64,000 nt of DNA from Flavobacterium lacisediminis (GTDB lineage Bacteria > Bacteroidota > Bacteroidia > Flavobacteriales > Flavobacteriaceae): assembly GCF_025909975.1 (NCBI RefSeq), contig NZ_JAPCIO010000008.1:1-64000 (forward strand). Direction: 5' to 3'. Each line of letters opens with the position of its first letter. The first letter of the stretch is position 1. Below, piece after piece: positions 53,968-63,445 of the stretch. The notes beneath the pieces are model-generated. The model was not told where the DNA came from, made no database searches, and saw only the letters and a list, made by a program, of their open reading frames with translations. The position numbers and the translations under genes were made by a program.

Positions 53968-54795
53968 ATGAAAAATATATTTCTATATAGCGTTTTACTA
54001 TTCGTAACATTATTTAATAGTAGTTGTGAAAAAGTAGTGGATATTGAATTAGATAATTCAGAACCAAAATTAGTTATTGATGCTATTATTAAATGGGAAA
54101 AAGGAACCACAGGTGAAAATCAAACCATAAAATTAAGTTTGACGAATGATTTTTATACTAATGAAATTCTTCCTGCTAATGGAGCTACTGTTACAGTTAC
54201 AAATAGTTCCAATGTAATTTTCAATTTTACTGAAGTTCCAAATACTGGAGATTATGTTTGCGACAATTTTCAACCTGTAATTGGGGAAGTTTATACATTA
54301 GAAATTCAATATGATGGAGAAATATATACTTCTTCTAGTGCTTTATATCCAACTCCAGATATTATCAATGTAGAACAAGAAACCGTAGTTGGAATTAGTG
54401 ATGAAGATGAAATTCAAATTAAATATTTTTATCAAGATAATGGCGCAGAAGAAAATTATTATTTGTTAGGTGTTAAAAATCCAAACAAACAATTTCCTGA
54501 ATTTGGTGTTGTTAGTGATGAGTTTTTTCAAGGTAATGTCATGTTTGGTTTTTATGGTAGTAGCGAAACAGAGCCTGGAATTACACTAGACTTAAGTGTT
54601 CAGGGAATTTCAAAAAGCTATCACAACTACATGAATAAATTAATAGCAATTGCTGGAAGTGGTTCTGGAAACCCATTTGCAACTCCCCCAGCAACGGTAA
54701 GAGGAAATATTAGTAATATAACAACTAACTCAAATTATCCGCTAGGCTATTTCTTCTTGAGTGAAATTGATACCGTTAGTTATTTGGTTCAATAA
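53968..54795 (+). CDS. DUF4249 lipoprotein partner of the TonB receptor
   Basis: A 275-residue lipoprotein from the ATG at 53968, which opens the signal peptide MKNIFLYSVLLFVTLFNSSC; an upstream in-frame ATG would overlap the receptor gene. CEKVVDIELDNSEPKLVIDA followed by TVTVTNSSNVIFNFTE and YTLEIQYDGEIYTSSS is the DUF4249 pattern. Probably a surface or periplasmic lipoprotein working with the receptor, by analogy with SusD-type partners but unrelated in fold. Confidence 0.85.
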   Translation: MKNIFLYSVLLFVTLFNSSCEKVVDIELDNSEPKLVIDAIIKWEKGTTGENQTIKLSLTNDFYTNEILPANGATVTVTNSSNVIFNFTEVPNTGDYVCDNFQPVIGEVYTLEIQYDGEIYTSSSALYPTPDIINVEQETVVGISDEDEIQIKYFYQDNGAEENYYLLGVKNPNKQFPEFGVVSDEFFQGNVMFGFYGSSETEPGITLDLSVQGISKSYHNYMNKLIAIAGSGSGNPFATPPATVRGNISNITTNSNYPLGYFFLSEIDTVSYLVQ

Positions 54796-54818
54796 ATTTT
54801 AAAGGGCAATTACGATTA

Positions 54819-54851
54819 CAAGTACAAAATTCAAAATTGAGATTGTACTTG
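54819..54851 (+). terminator. Inverted repeat after the DUF4249 gene
   Basis: CAAGTACAA / TTGTACTTG 9-bp perfect arms with a 15-nt loop, followed by ACTTTTTATTTG; possible terminator of the receptor operon. Confidence 0.55.
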
Positions 54852-54915
54852 ACTTTTTATTTGTATTTGCACTTGATTTTTTTAAACGATATATTTACGG
54901 CATTAAATCTAAAAA

Positions 54916-55578
54916 ATGTCATCACACCACATTGTTCGAGACGACCAAGAACCTGCTTTAATCATTGCTAATGGTGCATCCTGTAGCGAAGAATTGATGG
55001 GACAATTATTAGAATGGTCGCCTTTAGTAATTGTTTTAGATTCGGCAATTGAACGTGTTTTTGAATTAGGTATTAAGGTAGATGTGTTATTAGGTGATTT
55101 TGACAGAGGTTTTGATGCAGAACATTATTTAGAGAAACAATATCCTCTAGAAATTGTTTATGCTCCCAATCAAGATAAAACCGATTTAGAAAAAGCCTTC
55201 GATTACCTTATTGAAAAAGGACACAAAGCTGTAAACGTTATTTGGGCCACCGGAAGACGTGCCGATCATACCATTACCAATATTACTAACATTGTAGCGT
55301 ATCGCAATCAATTAAAAATTGTAATTATTGACGATCATTCTAAAGTGTTTTTACTACCTAACAAATATGATAAATGGTATACTGCAAACACTACATTATC
55401 ATTAATTCCGATTGGAAAAGTTAGCGGAATTACAACAAAAAACTTATTTTACCCATTATATAACGAAGAACTAACCATTGGTTATCGCACTGGAAGCAGC
55501 AATCACGTTACTGAAGACGGAATTGTTTCTATTATTCACGAAAAAGGCGATTTACTATTAATGGAATGTTGGGATTAA
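54916..55578 (+). CDS. Thiamine pyrophosphokinase
   Basis: A 220-residue TPK. ALIIANGASCSEELM, VLLGDFDRG (magnesium/ATP Asp residues), PNQDKTDLEKAFDYLIEKG, ATGRRADHTITNI and the C-terminal beta-domain HVTEDGIVSIIHEKGDLLLM match the TPK catalytic and thiamine-binding parts. Makes thiamine diphosphate from thiamine and ATP in one step. The PagL-like gene starts 11 bp downstream. Confidence 0.9.
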   Translation: MSSHHIVRDDQEPALIIANGASCSEELMGQLLEWSPLVIVLDSAIERVFELGIKVDVLLGDFDRGFDAEHYLEKQYPLEIVYAPNQDKTDLEKAFDYLIEKGHKAVNVIWATGRRADHTITNITNIVAYRNQLKIVIIDDHSKVFLLPNKYDKWYTANTTLSLIPIGKVSGITTKNLFYPLYNEELTIGYRTGSSNHVTEDGIVSIIHEKGDLLLMECWD

Positions 55579-55589
55579 ACAATTTGTCT

Positions 55590-56804
55590 ATGAATTTAAA
55601 AAAATTACTATTTATCAGTTATATATTTTGCTCAATTATACCTGAATCTTTCTCACAAACTACATTTAATGTAGAATATGTATTAGGTAGAACATCGCCT
55701 GCCAATGAATTTTTTCCAGAACTAAAAGTAAATCAAACCCTGAGTTTATTTGTTGGAAAAAAACATTTTTCAGATGATGCTTGGGTAAAATCACTACAAA
55801 ATCCAGAAACAGGTTTGCTTTTTCAATATAGCAATTATGGAAATAATGAATTTGTTGGTTCATCTTATAGTTTAATGCCTTATTTAGAAATTCCATTATT
55901 TTATTCAAAAACTAAACGTTTATCTTTAAATTCAGCAATTGGAGCTTCTTATTTTAACAAGAATTATGATGATGGGAAGAATTGGCAAAACAAAGCCATT
56001 TCTACAGATTTCACTTGGGCTTACCGTATGTTTTTAAATTATTCGATATTTTCAAATAAATCTATAGATACTCGAGCAAGTATTGGATATTCGCATCATT
56101 CCAATGGACATGTAAAATGGCCAAATCAAGGTTTAAATACTTTTTCTGTCGGCTTAAATTTGAAATTTAATCCTCAAAAAACTCATACCGATTCTATTTC
56201 ATTAAATGACACAAAATATGCTCCTGTTAAATTTTATCATATCAAAGCAGGCATCGGTCAGCAATCTATTTATAGATTAGATAACGACACTAAAGAAGTA
56301 TATTCCACTTCTTTTTCTTATGGTAAAATTTATAAAAATACATTTAAAGTAGGACTAGGGTTCTTCTATACTTTTTACGAAAGTTATTACGATTACATTA
56401 AAGACGAAAAATTCTTAGTGAATGAAGACTATCCAGAATTAAAGAAAAACCCAATTTACAATTCGTCTGCTTATGGTATTTTTATAAATGGAGAACTTTT
56501 AATGAATCATTTTGCTGTTGAAGCACAACTAGGTTTCAACATTGACAAGCCATTTTATAAAATTGATTACCGATTAAATAGTGAAATTTATGTTCCGGAG
56601 ACAGGCGATTATATCCCTAATGAATTAGATAGTTATTACACTCTAAAGCGCTATATTTCCGGAAAATTAGGTTTAAAATATTATGCTTGGAATACTAAAA
56701 ACATGCCGAAACACAATTTATCAATTGGCGCTTACATTTGTAGTAATTTAGGACAAGCTGATTATAGTGAATTAAGTTTAGGATATACTTACATCATTAA
56801 ATAA
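55590..56804 (+). CDS. PagL-like lipid A deacylase / acyloxyacyl hydrolase family protein
   Basis: About 404 residues from the ATG at 55590 (signal MNLKKLLFISYIFCSIIPES then FSQ). The N-terminal half (to about 205) fits the PagL outer-membrane barrel and holds the catalytic His-Ser pair in GYSHHSNGHVKWPNQGLN. The C-terminal half is a second barrel-like stretch, longer than classical PagL. Would remove acyl chains from lipid A at the outer membrane. Activity is inferred from the motif. Confidence 0.8.
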   Translation: MNLKKLLFISYIFCSIIPESFSQTTFNVEYVLGRTSPANEFFPELKVNQTLSLFVGKKHFSDDAWVKSLQNPETGLLFQYSNYGNNEFVGSSYSLMPYLEIPLFYSKTKRLSLNSAIGASYFNKNYDDGKNWQNKAISTDFTWAYRMFLNYSIFSNKSIDTRASIGYSHHSNGHVKWPNQGLNTFSVGLNLKFNPQKTHTDSISLNDTKYAPVKFYHIKAGIGQQSIYRLDNDTKEVYSTSFSYGKIYKNTFKVGLGFFYTFYESYYDYIKDEKFLVNEDYPELKKNPIYNSSAYGIFINGELLMNHFAVEAQLGFNIDKPFYKIDYRLNSEIYVPETGDYIPNELDSYYTLKRYISGKLGLKYYAWNTKNMPKHNLSIGAYICSNLGQADYSELSLGYTYIIK

Positions 56805-56839
56805 AATATGTAGTATTTTTGTAAAAATACTTGCTTTAA

Positions 56840-58831
56840 ATGAAATTCCAAGTCGTATCCGAATATAAACCTACTGGTGACCAACCGCAAGCCATTGAAA
56901 AACTTTCAAAAGGCATTTTAAATGGTGAAAAGTACCAAACATTGTTAGGTGTAACCGGTTCTGGAAAAACATTTACGGTGGCTAATGTGGTGCAAGAAGT
57001 ACAGCGTCCAACTTTAGTGTTAGCGCATAACAAAACCTTAGCGGCACAGTTGTATTCTGAATTCAAGCAGTTTTTCCCAAATAATTCAGTGCAGTATTTT
57101 GTTTCGTACTACGACTATTACCAACCTGAAGCTTTTATTCCCGTTACTGGAACGTACATTGAGAAAGATTTATCAATTAATGATGAATTAGAAAAACTGC
57201 GTTTAAGTACTACTTCTGCCCTACTTTCGGGACGTAGAGATATTATTGTGATTTCCTCAGTTTCTTGTTTGTACGGAATTGGAAATCCAGTTGAGTTTCA
57301 AAAAAACGTAATCAATTTAGAAGCAGGTCAGCAAATTTCTCGTACCAAGTTACTACATCAATTAGTCCAAAGTTTATATTCAAGAACCGAAGCTGATTTT
57401 GCCGCAGGAAATTTCAGAATCAAAGGCGATATTGTGGAAATCTTTCCAAGTTATGGCGATGAACCGTTCCGAATTCACTTTTTTGGTGATGAAATCGAAG
57501 AAATTGAAGCCTATGATCCAAAAACATCGCAAGTCATTGAAAAGTATGAAAAACTGACGATTTATCCAGCGAATATGTTTGTGACTTCGCCAGATGTGTT
57601 GCAAAATGCGATTTGGGCTATCCAACAAGATTTGGTAAAACAAGTGGATTATTTCAAAGAAATAGGTAAACATTTAGAAGCAAAACGATTAGAAGAACGT
57701 ACCAATTTCGATTTAGAAATGATTCGCGAATTAGGCTACTGTTCTGGAATTGAAAACTATTCACGTTATTTAGATGGTCGTGAACCCGGAACTAGACCCT
57801 TCTGTTTATTAGATTATTTTCCTGATGATTTCTTAATGGTGGTCGATGAAAGTCACGTTACGATTTCGCAAGTACACGCTATGTATGGTGGCGATAGAAG
57901 TCGTAAAGAAAACTTAGTAGAATATGGTTTTAGATTGCCCGCTGCCATGGACAATCGCCCACTAAAATTTGAAGAATTTGAAGCCTTACAAAATCAAGTA
58001 ATTTATGTTTCTGCTACACCTGCTGATTATGAATTACAGAAAACAGAAGGTGTTTATATAGAACAAGTCATTCGTCCAACAGGATTATTAGACCCAATTA
58101 TTGAAATTCGTCCAAGTGCGAATCAAATTGATGATTTAATTGAAGAAATTCAATTGCGATGCGAAGCCGACGAACGTGTTTTGGTGACTACTTTAACCAA
58201 ACGTATGGCGGAAGAATTGGCAAAATATTTAACTAAAGTTTCGATTCGTTGTCGTTACATTCATTCTGATGTAGATACGTTAGAACGTGTAGAAATCATG
58301 CAAGATTTGCGTAAAGGAATCTTTGATGTGTTAATTGGTGTGAACTTACTTCGTGAAGGTTTGGATTTACCCGAAGTTTCTTTAGTTGCCATTTTAGATG
58401 CGGATAAAGAAGGTTTTTTAAGAAGTCATCGTTCGTTAACACAAACTGTAGGTCGTGCTGCGCGTAACGTAAATGGAAAAGCGATTATGTATGCGGATAA
58501 AATTACCGCTTCGATGCAAAAAACCATTGACGAAACCAATTACAGAAGACAAAAACAAATCGATTACAATACCAAAAACGGATTAGCGCCAAAAGCTTTA
58601 AATAAAAGTTTAGGAAGTGCATTAAGTGGTAATTCAGTTTCTACAGGTTATTATGAAAAAGAAGCTCTAAAAGCGGCCGAACCAGAAAGTTTATACTTGA
58701 GTAAACCCGAAATTGAGAAAAAAATTAGAGATTTACGCAAAATGATGGAAAAAGCAGCTAAAGAATTAGACTTCATGCAAGCAGCGAAATTGCGTGACGA
58801 TATAAAAGTTTTACAAGAGAAAATTAAATAA
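56840..58831 (+). CDS. uvrB: Excinuclease ABC subunit B
   Basis: A 663-residue helicase-like protein. Walker A GVTGSGKTFTVANV, beta-hairpin YYDYYQPEAFIPVTGTYIEK, LDYFPDDFLMVVDESHVTIS (DESH box), HSDVDTLERVEIMQDLRKG, GVNLLREGLDLPEV and the C-terminal UVR domain (LRKMMEKAAKELDFMQAAKL). Checks damage and loads UvrC in nucleotide excision repair. Followed 16 bp later by the DUF4184 gene. Confidence 0.97.
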   Translation: MKFQVVSEYKPTGDQPQAIEKLSKGILNGEKYQTLLGVTGSGKTFTVANVVQEVQRPTLVLAHNKTLAAQLYSEFKQFFPNNSVQYFVSYYDYYQPEAFIPVTGTYIEKDLSINDELEKLRLSTTSALLSGRRDIIVISSVSCLYGIGNPVEFQKNVINLEAGQQISRTKLLHQLVQSLYSRTEADFAAGNFRIKGDIVEIFPSYGDEPFRIHFFGDEIEEIEAYDPKTSQVIEKYEKLTIYPANMFVTSPDVLQNAIWAIQQDLVKQVDYFKEIGKHLEAKRLEERTNFDLEMIRELGYCSGIENYSRYLDGREPGTRPFCLLDYFPDDFLMVVDESHVTISQVHAMYGGDRSRKENLVEYGFRLPAAMDNRPLKFEEFEALQNQVIYVSATPADYELQKTEGVYIEQVIRPTGLLDPIIEIRPSANQIDDLIEEIQLRCEADERVLVTTLTKRMAEELAKYLTKVSIRCRYIHSDVDTLERVEIMQDLRKGIFDVLIGVNLLREGLDLPEVSLVAILDADKEGFLRSHRSLTQTVGRAARNVNGKAIMYADKITASMQKTIDETNYRRQKQIDYNTKNGLAPKALNKSLGSALSGNSVSTGYYEKEALKAAEPESLYLSKPEIEKKIRDLRKMMEKAAKELDFMQAAKLRDDIKVLQEKIK

Positions 58832-58847
58832 AAACCAAATAAAAAAA

Positions 58848-59582
58848 ATGCCTTTTACTTTTTCACATCCAGCAATTGTATTACCATTAAATTATTTACC
58901 TAAAAAATGGTTTTCTTTAACTGGTCTGGTAATCGGCAGTCTTACTCCTGATTTTGAATATTTTATTAGAATGAAAATCAAAAGTGAATATAGTCACACT
59001 CTAGAAGGCCTATTTTGGTTTGATTTACCTTTAGGTGTTTTGCTTGCATTTATTTTTCATAACATAGTTCGAAATAATTTTTATAACAACTTACCTTTAT
59101 TTTTTAAATCAAGATTTTCAGTTTTTAAATCGTTTAATTGGAATACCTATTTTAAAAAGAATTGGTTAACCGTGATAATTTCAATTTTTATTGGAGCAGT
59201 TTCACACATTTTCTGGGATAGTTTTACTCATGTTGACGGTTATTTTGTCGAAACAATTCCAAGCTTGTCTAACTCTTTAAACTTTATTTCTTTAGAGATC
59301 CCAATATTGAAAATCTTACAACATTCTTCAACCTTAATTGGTGGGTTAGTAATCTTTTTTACTATTTATAAATTACCGTCAAGTAAGACTGAAAAAGAAA
59401 ATATAAATTCGAAATACTGGGCAATTGTTTTTGGAATTACTTTTATAATAATTGCTTTAAAGATTTTAGCCGGACTTGATCCAAAGCAATACGGAAATGT
59501 AATTGTAACAGCTATTTCAGCAATTCTAATATCATTAACAATAACACCTTGGCTAATCAAGAAAAAACAAAACAACAATTAA
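58848..59582 (+). CDS. DUF4184 family membrane protein
   Basis: A 244-residue protein. The start MPFTFSHPAIVLPLNYLPKK, the SLTPDFEYFIRM segment, and the SHIFWDSFTH motif with five or six helices are characteristic of DUF4184, distantly related to membrane-bound metal-dependent hydrolases (His/Asp residues in HP, PD, HxxWD). Function unknown. Confidence 0.82.
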   Translation: MPFTFSHPAIVLPLNYLPKKWFSLTGLVIGSLTPDFEYFIRMKIKSEYSHTLEGLFWFDLPLGVLLAFIFHNIVRNNFYNNLPLFFKSRFSVFKSFNWNTYFKKNWLTVIISIFIGAVSHIFWDSFTHVDGYFVETIPSLSNSLNFISLEIPILKILQHSSTLIGGLVIFFTIYKLPSSKTEKENINSKYWAIVFGITFIIIALKILAGLDPKQYGNVIVTAISAILISLTITPWLIKKKQNNN

Positions 59583-59594
59583 ATAAAAACACAC

Positions 59595-60068
59595 ATGAGT
59601 AACATTGCAAACATTCTAAAATTAGAAGACGAAATCAAAATCATTGAAGCTATTGGAGAAATCATTTGGCAGAAAAAAGAAGAAACAGAGGATTTCTCAT
59701 CGTTAACCGATGAAGAGAAAGTATTCGTTTTTGTAGATTTATTTGAAGGTGCTATGGGAGAAGGTGGTTTTCAATTCTTTTTTAGTTCAGAAGCAGGTGA
59801 TTTTGCAGAAGAAGTTATCACATCCTATAAAGAAATTAAAGCATTTAAAACGGCGGAATTAATTTCAAAAGCATTGGGTTTATTTCCAGCTAAAACCTAT
59901 TCGTCTGACGTGGAAAAAAGAATAGCATTCATTGAAAAAGCGGATGAAAACATCATTTCAGGTTGGGAAGACTTAGACGAATTATTTTTCGAAGACGAAA
60001 CTGAAGAAGATATCGTAACATTAATCGTAGATTATATTAAAGCCAACGAAAATCAATTTGGAGCTTAA
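59595..60068 (+). CDS. DMP19/DUF4375-like acidic protein
   Basis: A 157-residue strongly acidic protein. The central block GEGGFQFFFSSEAGDFAEEV followed by an alpha-helical repeat (YKEIKAFKTAELISKALGLF) resembles DUF4375/DMP19-type proteins. No signal peptide. A short gap of 12 bp from the DUF4184 gene suggests cotranscription. Function unknown. Confidence 0.65.
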   Translation: MSNIANILKLEDEIKIIEAIGEIIWQKKEETEDFSSLTDEEKVFVFVDLFEGAMGEGGFQFFFSSEAGDFAEEVITSYKEIKAFKTAELISKALGLFPAKTYSSDVEKRIAFIEKADENIISGWEDLDELFFEDETEEDIVTLIVDYIKANENQFGA

Positions 60069-60125
60069 TTAAAATTTGCAAGATAAATCTTAATATTTTA
60101 CTTTTATACCAATTAACTATTATAA

Positions 60126-61025
60126 ATGAAAAAAATGAAAAAAATTATTACTCTTATCTTGTGTTTCGTTGTCCTAACTTCATGTTCAAGCGATTCTTCT
60201 GATGAATCATCATTAACGGGATCAATTACTGCCACTATCGATGGTCAAAATTGGCGCTCTAATGTAGCTGTTGCCGCAGTTCAATCTATTAATTTTGGTG
60301 ACATTAATGGTAGTGTACTTCAAATTTTAGGAACTGCATCAAATTCTTCATCGTTAGCTATTAATATTCCTTTACAGAACTTATCAGTAGGAACTTATAC
60401 TTATAATGGATTCGATGCAGATGGAAATTTAAGTTACAATACTATGGAAGACTCATATAGTTCTGATGAAACGGGTGGAACATTCACATTAACAATCAAC
60501 TCATACAACAGTAACAACGGAACAATTTCAGGAACTTTTAGTGGAACCTTAATCGGCTTTGATTCTCCAACACAAATGTCAATAACCAATGGTACATTTA
60601 GCAATATTAGAGTAATTAGTCAACAATTATATTCTAATGGAAGTATGTCATTAAAATTAAATAGCGGTACTGTTTTCAATATGGATACAGATAACAATGA
60701 TGGTAAGTATTTAATGATTCAGCAAGTTAGCGAAGCTAATAAAATAGTGGTATACGGATACAATACAAATATTGGTGCTGATTTTGGTATTTATTCCATC
60801 ATGATTCCTGAAAATGCAACTGTTGGTTCACATTCAATTGATGGAAATAATTATGATGCTGGTTTCAATAATAATTCTAATATTGACTACACAACAACAG
60901 GAGGAACTATAAACATTACTTCTCACTCAGGGAATACAATTGTAGGAACTTTTAATTTTACAGCAACAGGAAATTCCCAAACCATGACAATTTCCCAAGG
61001 TAATTTTAGTATTACTTATAACTAA
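60126..61025 (+). CDS. Lipoprotein with two DUF6252-like beta domains
   Basis: A 299-residue lipoprotein (signal IITLILCFVVLTSC). Two similar beta-sandwich halves: ITATIDGQNWRSN... with TINSYNSNNGTISGTFSGTL, and a second ending in INITSHSGNTIVGTFNFTAT. Each half pairs a strand-rich segment with a closing GTISGTF/IVGTFNF motif. This fits an internal duplication. The start at 60126 or the internal Met at 60135 are both possible. Surface location and function unknown. Confidence 0.7.
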   Translation: MKKMKKIITLILCFVVLTSCSSDSSDESSLTGSITATIDGQNWRSNVAVAAVQSINFGDINGSVLQILGTASNSSSLAINIPLQNLSVGTYTYNGFDADGNLSYNTMEDSYSSDETGGTFTLTINSYNSNNGTISGTFSGTLIGFDSPTQMSITNGTFSNIRVISQQLYSNGSMSLKLNSGTVFNMDTDNNDGKYLMIQQVSEANKIVVYGYNTNIGADFGIYSIMIPENATVGSHSIDGNNYDAGFNNNSNIDYTTTGGTINITSHSGNTIVGTFNFTATGNSQTMTISQGNFSITYN

Positions 61026-61057
61026 AAAAAAAGAGTGCTAGTTCACTCTTTTTTTTT
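61024..61057 (+). terminator. Terminator after the 60126 lipoprotein gene
   Basis: AAAAAAGAGTG / CACTCTTTTTT stem, loop CTAGTT, T9 run; begins at the stop codon. Confidence 0.88.
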
Positions 61058-61128
61058 AGTTCTATTTGATAAAACCTATCTTAAAAAAAATTTATACTTT
61101 TAAGTAATCAATCATAAAACAATAAAGT

Positions 61129-61566
61129 ATGGCAACAGTAAATGTATATCTTACCTTTAATGGTAATACAGAAGAAGCTTTTAATTTTTACAAATCGGTT
61201 TTTGGAGGCGAATTTACTTATATGGGTAGATTTAAAGATATGCCAGCCGATGAAAATTGTCCACCTCCAAGTGAGGAAGAAGGCAATCGCATTATGCATG
61301 TAAGTTTGCCTATTAGTAAAGAAACCATTTTAATGGCAAGTGATAGTACTTCGTTTAGTGGCGATGTTACTTTTGGAAACAATTTCTCTGTATCTATCAA
61401 TACAGACAGTAAAGAAGAAGCCGATAAATTGTTCAATGGACTTTCTGCAGGCGGAAACATTATTATGCCAATGGAAAAAACATTCTGGGGAGCTTATTTC
61501 GGAATGTTTACCGATAAATTCGGCATCAATTGGATGGTAAATTTCGACGAAGTTCTTGCAAACTAA
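61129..61566 (+). CDS. VOC-superfamily (PhnB-like) protein
   Basis: A 145-residue glyoxalase-fold protein. TVNVYLTFNGNTEEAFNFYK, FGGEFTYMGRFKDMP, IMHVSLPISKETILMASDS, FWGAYFGMFTDKFGINWMVN are the standard PhnB/3-demethylubiquinone-like blocks. Metal and substrate not determinable. Its stop overlaps that of the convergent TerB-like gene by 4 bp. Confidence 0.87.
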   Translation: MATVNVYLTFNGNTEEAFNFYKSVFGGEFTYMGRFKDMPADENCPPPSEEEGNRIMHVSLPISKETILMASDSTSFSGDVTFGNNFSVSINTDSKEEADKLFNGLSAGGNIIMPMEKTFWGAYFGMFTDKFGINWMVNFDEVLAN

Positions 61567-61967
61567 TTATGTTGCTCAGTAAAAACGGACAATAAAACAT
61601 CTCCCTCAACCATTCGGTTTGGGGAGTTTTTCATTAAATTCAGTACGCGTTTCATCGCATACGGATTTAATCCCATATTAATTCCAATTTCATTGATTTT
61701 GATTTGTTCAGCATCGTGTAAAACGCCATCGCAATGCATCAATAACGCCAAACGATAAAACTGACAAATTCGGTGGAACTCATCTTTTATTACGGTAACT
61801 TCACCTCTATTTTCAAATAATTTATGAAAAACGGTTTTCTCAATTTCTAATTCCATGGCTACCATTTCTAAAAAATCGTACTCTCTATCGTGCAATTCGC
61901 CATCGATTAAAGCAAAACCAATCATTTCCTGTAATAAACTTATTTTTTCTTGGTAACTGTCCATCAA
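61563..61967 (-). CDS. TerB-like domain protein
   Basis: A 134-residue helical protein. IGFALIDGELHDREYDFLEM and LLMHCDGVLHDAEQIKINEI are two related DGxLxxxE-type helical hairpins, as in the tellurite-resistance TerB fold (internal tandem). No signal peptide. Function unknown; often calcium-binding-like in this fold. Confidence 0.65.
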   Translation of the reverse strand: MMDSYQEKISLLQEMIGFALIDGELHDREYDFLEMVAMELEIEKTVFHKLFENRGEVTVIKDEFHRICQFYRLALLMHCDGVLHDAEQIKINEIGINMGLNPYAMKRVLNLMKNSPNRMVEGDVLLSVFTEQHN

Positions 61968-62006
61968 AATAGTATTTTTATGTTTTAGATGAATTCAAAT
62001 ATAAAA

Positions 62007-62795
62007 ATGAAAAAGCAGTATTTCCCATTTTTGTTCTTTTTTTTATTAACATCTCTTTCGGGATGGTCGCAAAGCAAAGTTACTTCTTTTATGATTGAAG
62101 CTCCACAATTACAGACTTCAAAGAAAATTTGGTTGTATTTACCTCACAATTATGAAACTTCAGAAAAGAAATATCCCGTAATTTACATGCACGACGGGCA
62201 AAATTTATTTGATGATAAAACGGCTTTCGCAGGCGAATGGAGAGTAGATGAAACTTTAGATTCTTTAAAAGCGGAAGTCATCATTGTAGGAATTGAACAC
62301 GGCAACGAAAAACGAATGGATGAACTTACACCTTATCCAAATGAAAAATATGGTGGCGGAAAAGCCGATGCTTATTTGGATTTCATTGTAACTATCTTAA
62401 AACCTCATATCGATACCAATTACAGAACGAAAACAGGTAAAATGAATACCGCTATTGCAGGAAGTTCACTTGGCGGACTCGTTTCCTATTACGCGATTTT
62501 AAAATATCCTAAAATCTTTGGAAAAGCAGCTATTTTTTCACCTTCTTTTTGGTTTAACAATAGCATTTATACTTTGACGGAAAACACCAAAAATCTCAAA
62601 ACCAAATTGTATTTCATGTGTGGCGATAGCGAAGGTGAAACCACAGTAGCCGATATGGACAAAATGGTAGACTTAGTCAACGATAAAAGATGCACTTGCA
62701 TGCATTTAACCAAAAAAGTGGTAATTGTTAATGGTAAACATAATGAAAAATTATGGAGCCAAGAATTTGGAAAAGCGTACCTTTGGCTTTTTTAA
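62007..62795 (+). CDS. Secreted esterase (Fes/esterase D-type alpha/beta hydrolase)
   Basis: About 262 residues from the ATG at 62007 (signal MKKQYFPFLFFFLLTSLSGW then SQ); an ATG at 61989 would add six residues. YLPHNYETSEKKYPVIYMHD, GQNLFDDKTAFAG, the nucleophile AIAGSSLGGLVSYY (GxSxG), FSPSFWF and GKHNEKLWSQE (catalytic His) define the esterase family. Exported hydrolase of acyl or siderophore esters; substrate unknown. Confidence 0.87.
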   Translation: MKKQYFPFLFFFLLTSLSGWSQSKVTSFMIEAPQLQTSKKIWLYLPHNYETSEKKYPVIYMHDGQNLFDDKTAFAGEWRVDETLDSLKAEVIIVGIEHGNEKRMDELTPYPNEKYGGGKADAYLDFIVTILKPHIDTNYRTKTGKMNTAIAGSSLGGLVSYYAILKYPKIFGKAAIFSPSFWFNNSIYTLTENTKNLKTKLYFMCGDSEGETTVADMDKMVDLVNDKRCTCMHLTKKVVIVNGKHNEKLWSQEFGKAYLWLF

Positions 62796-62860
62796 AGGGT
62801 TTCAAGTTTTAGATTAAAGAAAAAATCTTTAATCTATGTTCCAAAAATAAAAGATATAAA

Positions 62861-63295
62861 ATGAATAACAACGATGTTTTTAAAAAGTTACGTGTAGCCT
62901 TACAATTACGCGATGACCAAATTATTGAGATATTAAACTTAGTGAATTTTAGAGTTTCTAAAGGCGAATTAGGTAATATATTTAGAAGCGAAGACCATCC
63001 CAATTACATGGAATGTGGAGATCAATTATTGCGTAATTTCCTTAATGGATTAGTGATTTACTTACGTGGCACAAAAGAAGACCCAAAAAATCCAAGAGAA
63101 GTTTTAGACCAAATTGCCAAAAACAAAACCTCAATCTCAAAAGACGCCAAAAAACCCGAAACCAAAAAACCATTCCAACCGAAATCGGCAACGGACAAAA
63201 AACCATTTGGACAAGGCAAGCCTTCTACAAAAAAGCAAAAGCCAGAAAGCCCAGTTGAACGCTTTAAGTTTAATTCTGGTAAAAATAAAAAGTAA
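62861..63295 (+). CDS. DUF1456 family protein (YehS-like)
   Basis: A 144-residue protein. Two-helix repeat blocks NNDVFKKLRVALQLRDDQII and YMECGDQLLRNFLNGLVIYL with the KGELGNIFRSEDHPNY link define DUF1456. The C-terminal 60 residues are Lys/Pro-rich (KKPETKKPFQPKS, KKPFGQGKP), possibly nucleic-acid binding. Cytoplasmic. Confidence 0.85.
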   Translation: MNNNDVFKKLRVALQLRDDQIIEILNLVNFRVSKGELGNIFRSEDHPNYMECGDQLLRNFLNGLVIYLRGTKEDPKNPREVLDQIAKNKTSISKDAKKPETKKPFQPKSATDKKPFGQGKPSTKKQKPESPVERFKFNSGKNKK

Positions 63296-63299
63296 ATAG

Positions 63300-63330
63300 A
63301 ATCCTCAAGTAATTGGGGATTTTTTTTCAA
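63300..63330 (+). terminator. Terminator of the DUF1456 gene
   Basis: AATCCTCAA / TTGGGGATT stem with one mismatch, loop GTAA, then T8. It starts 5 bp after the stop. Confidence 0.8.
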
Positions 63331-63445
63331 TATTTACAGCTTAGTCCAAAAAAGTTTATTTTATCTCAAAGGTTTTTTTCTATTTTAGAAAAAATATATT
63401 ATTATTGTATTCGACTTAACCATTATTAAATCAAGCTCCATAAAT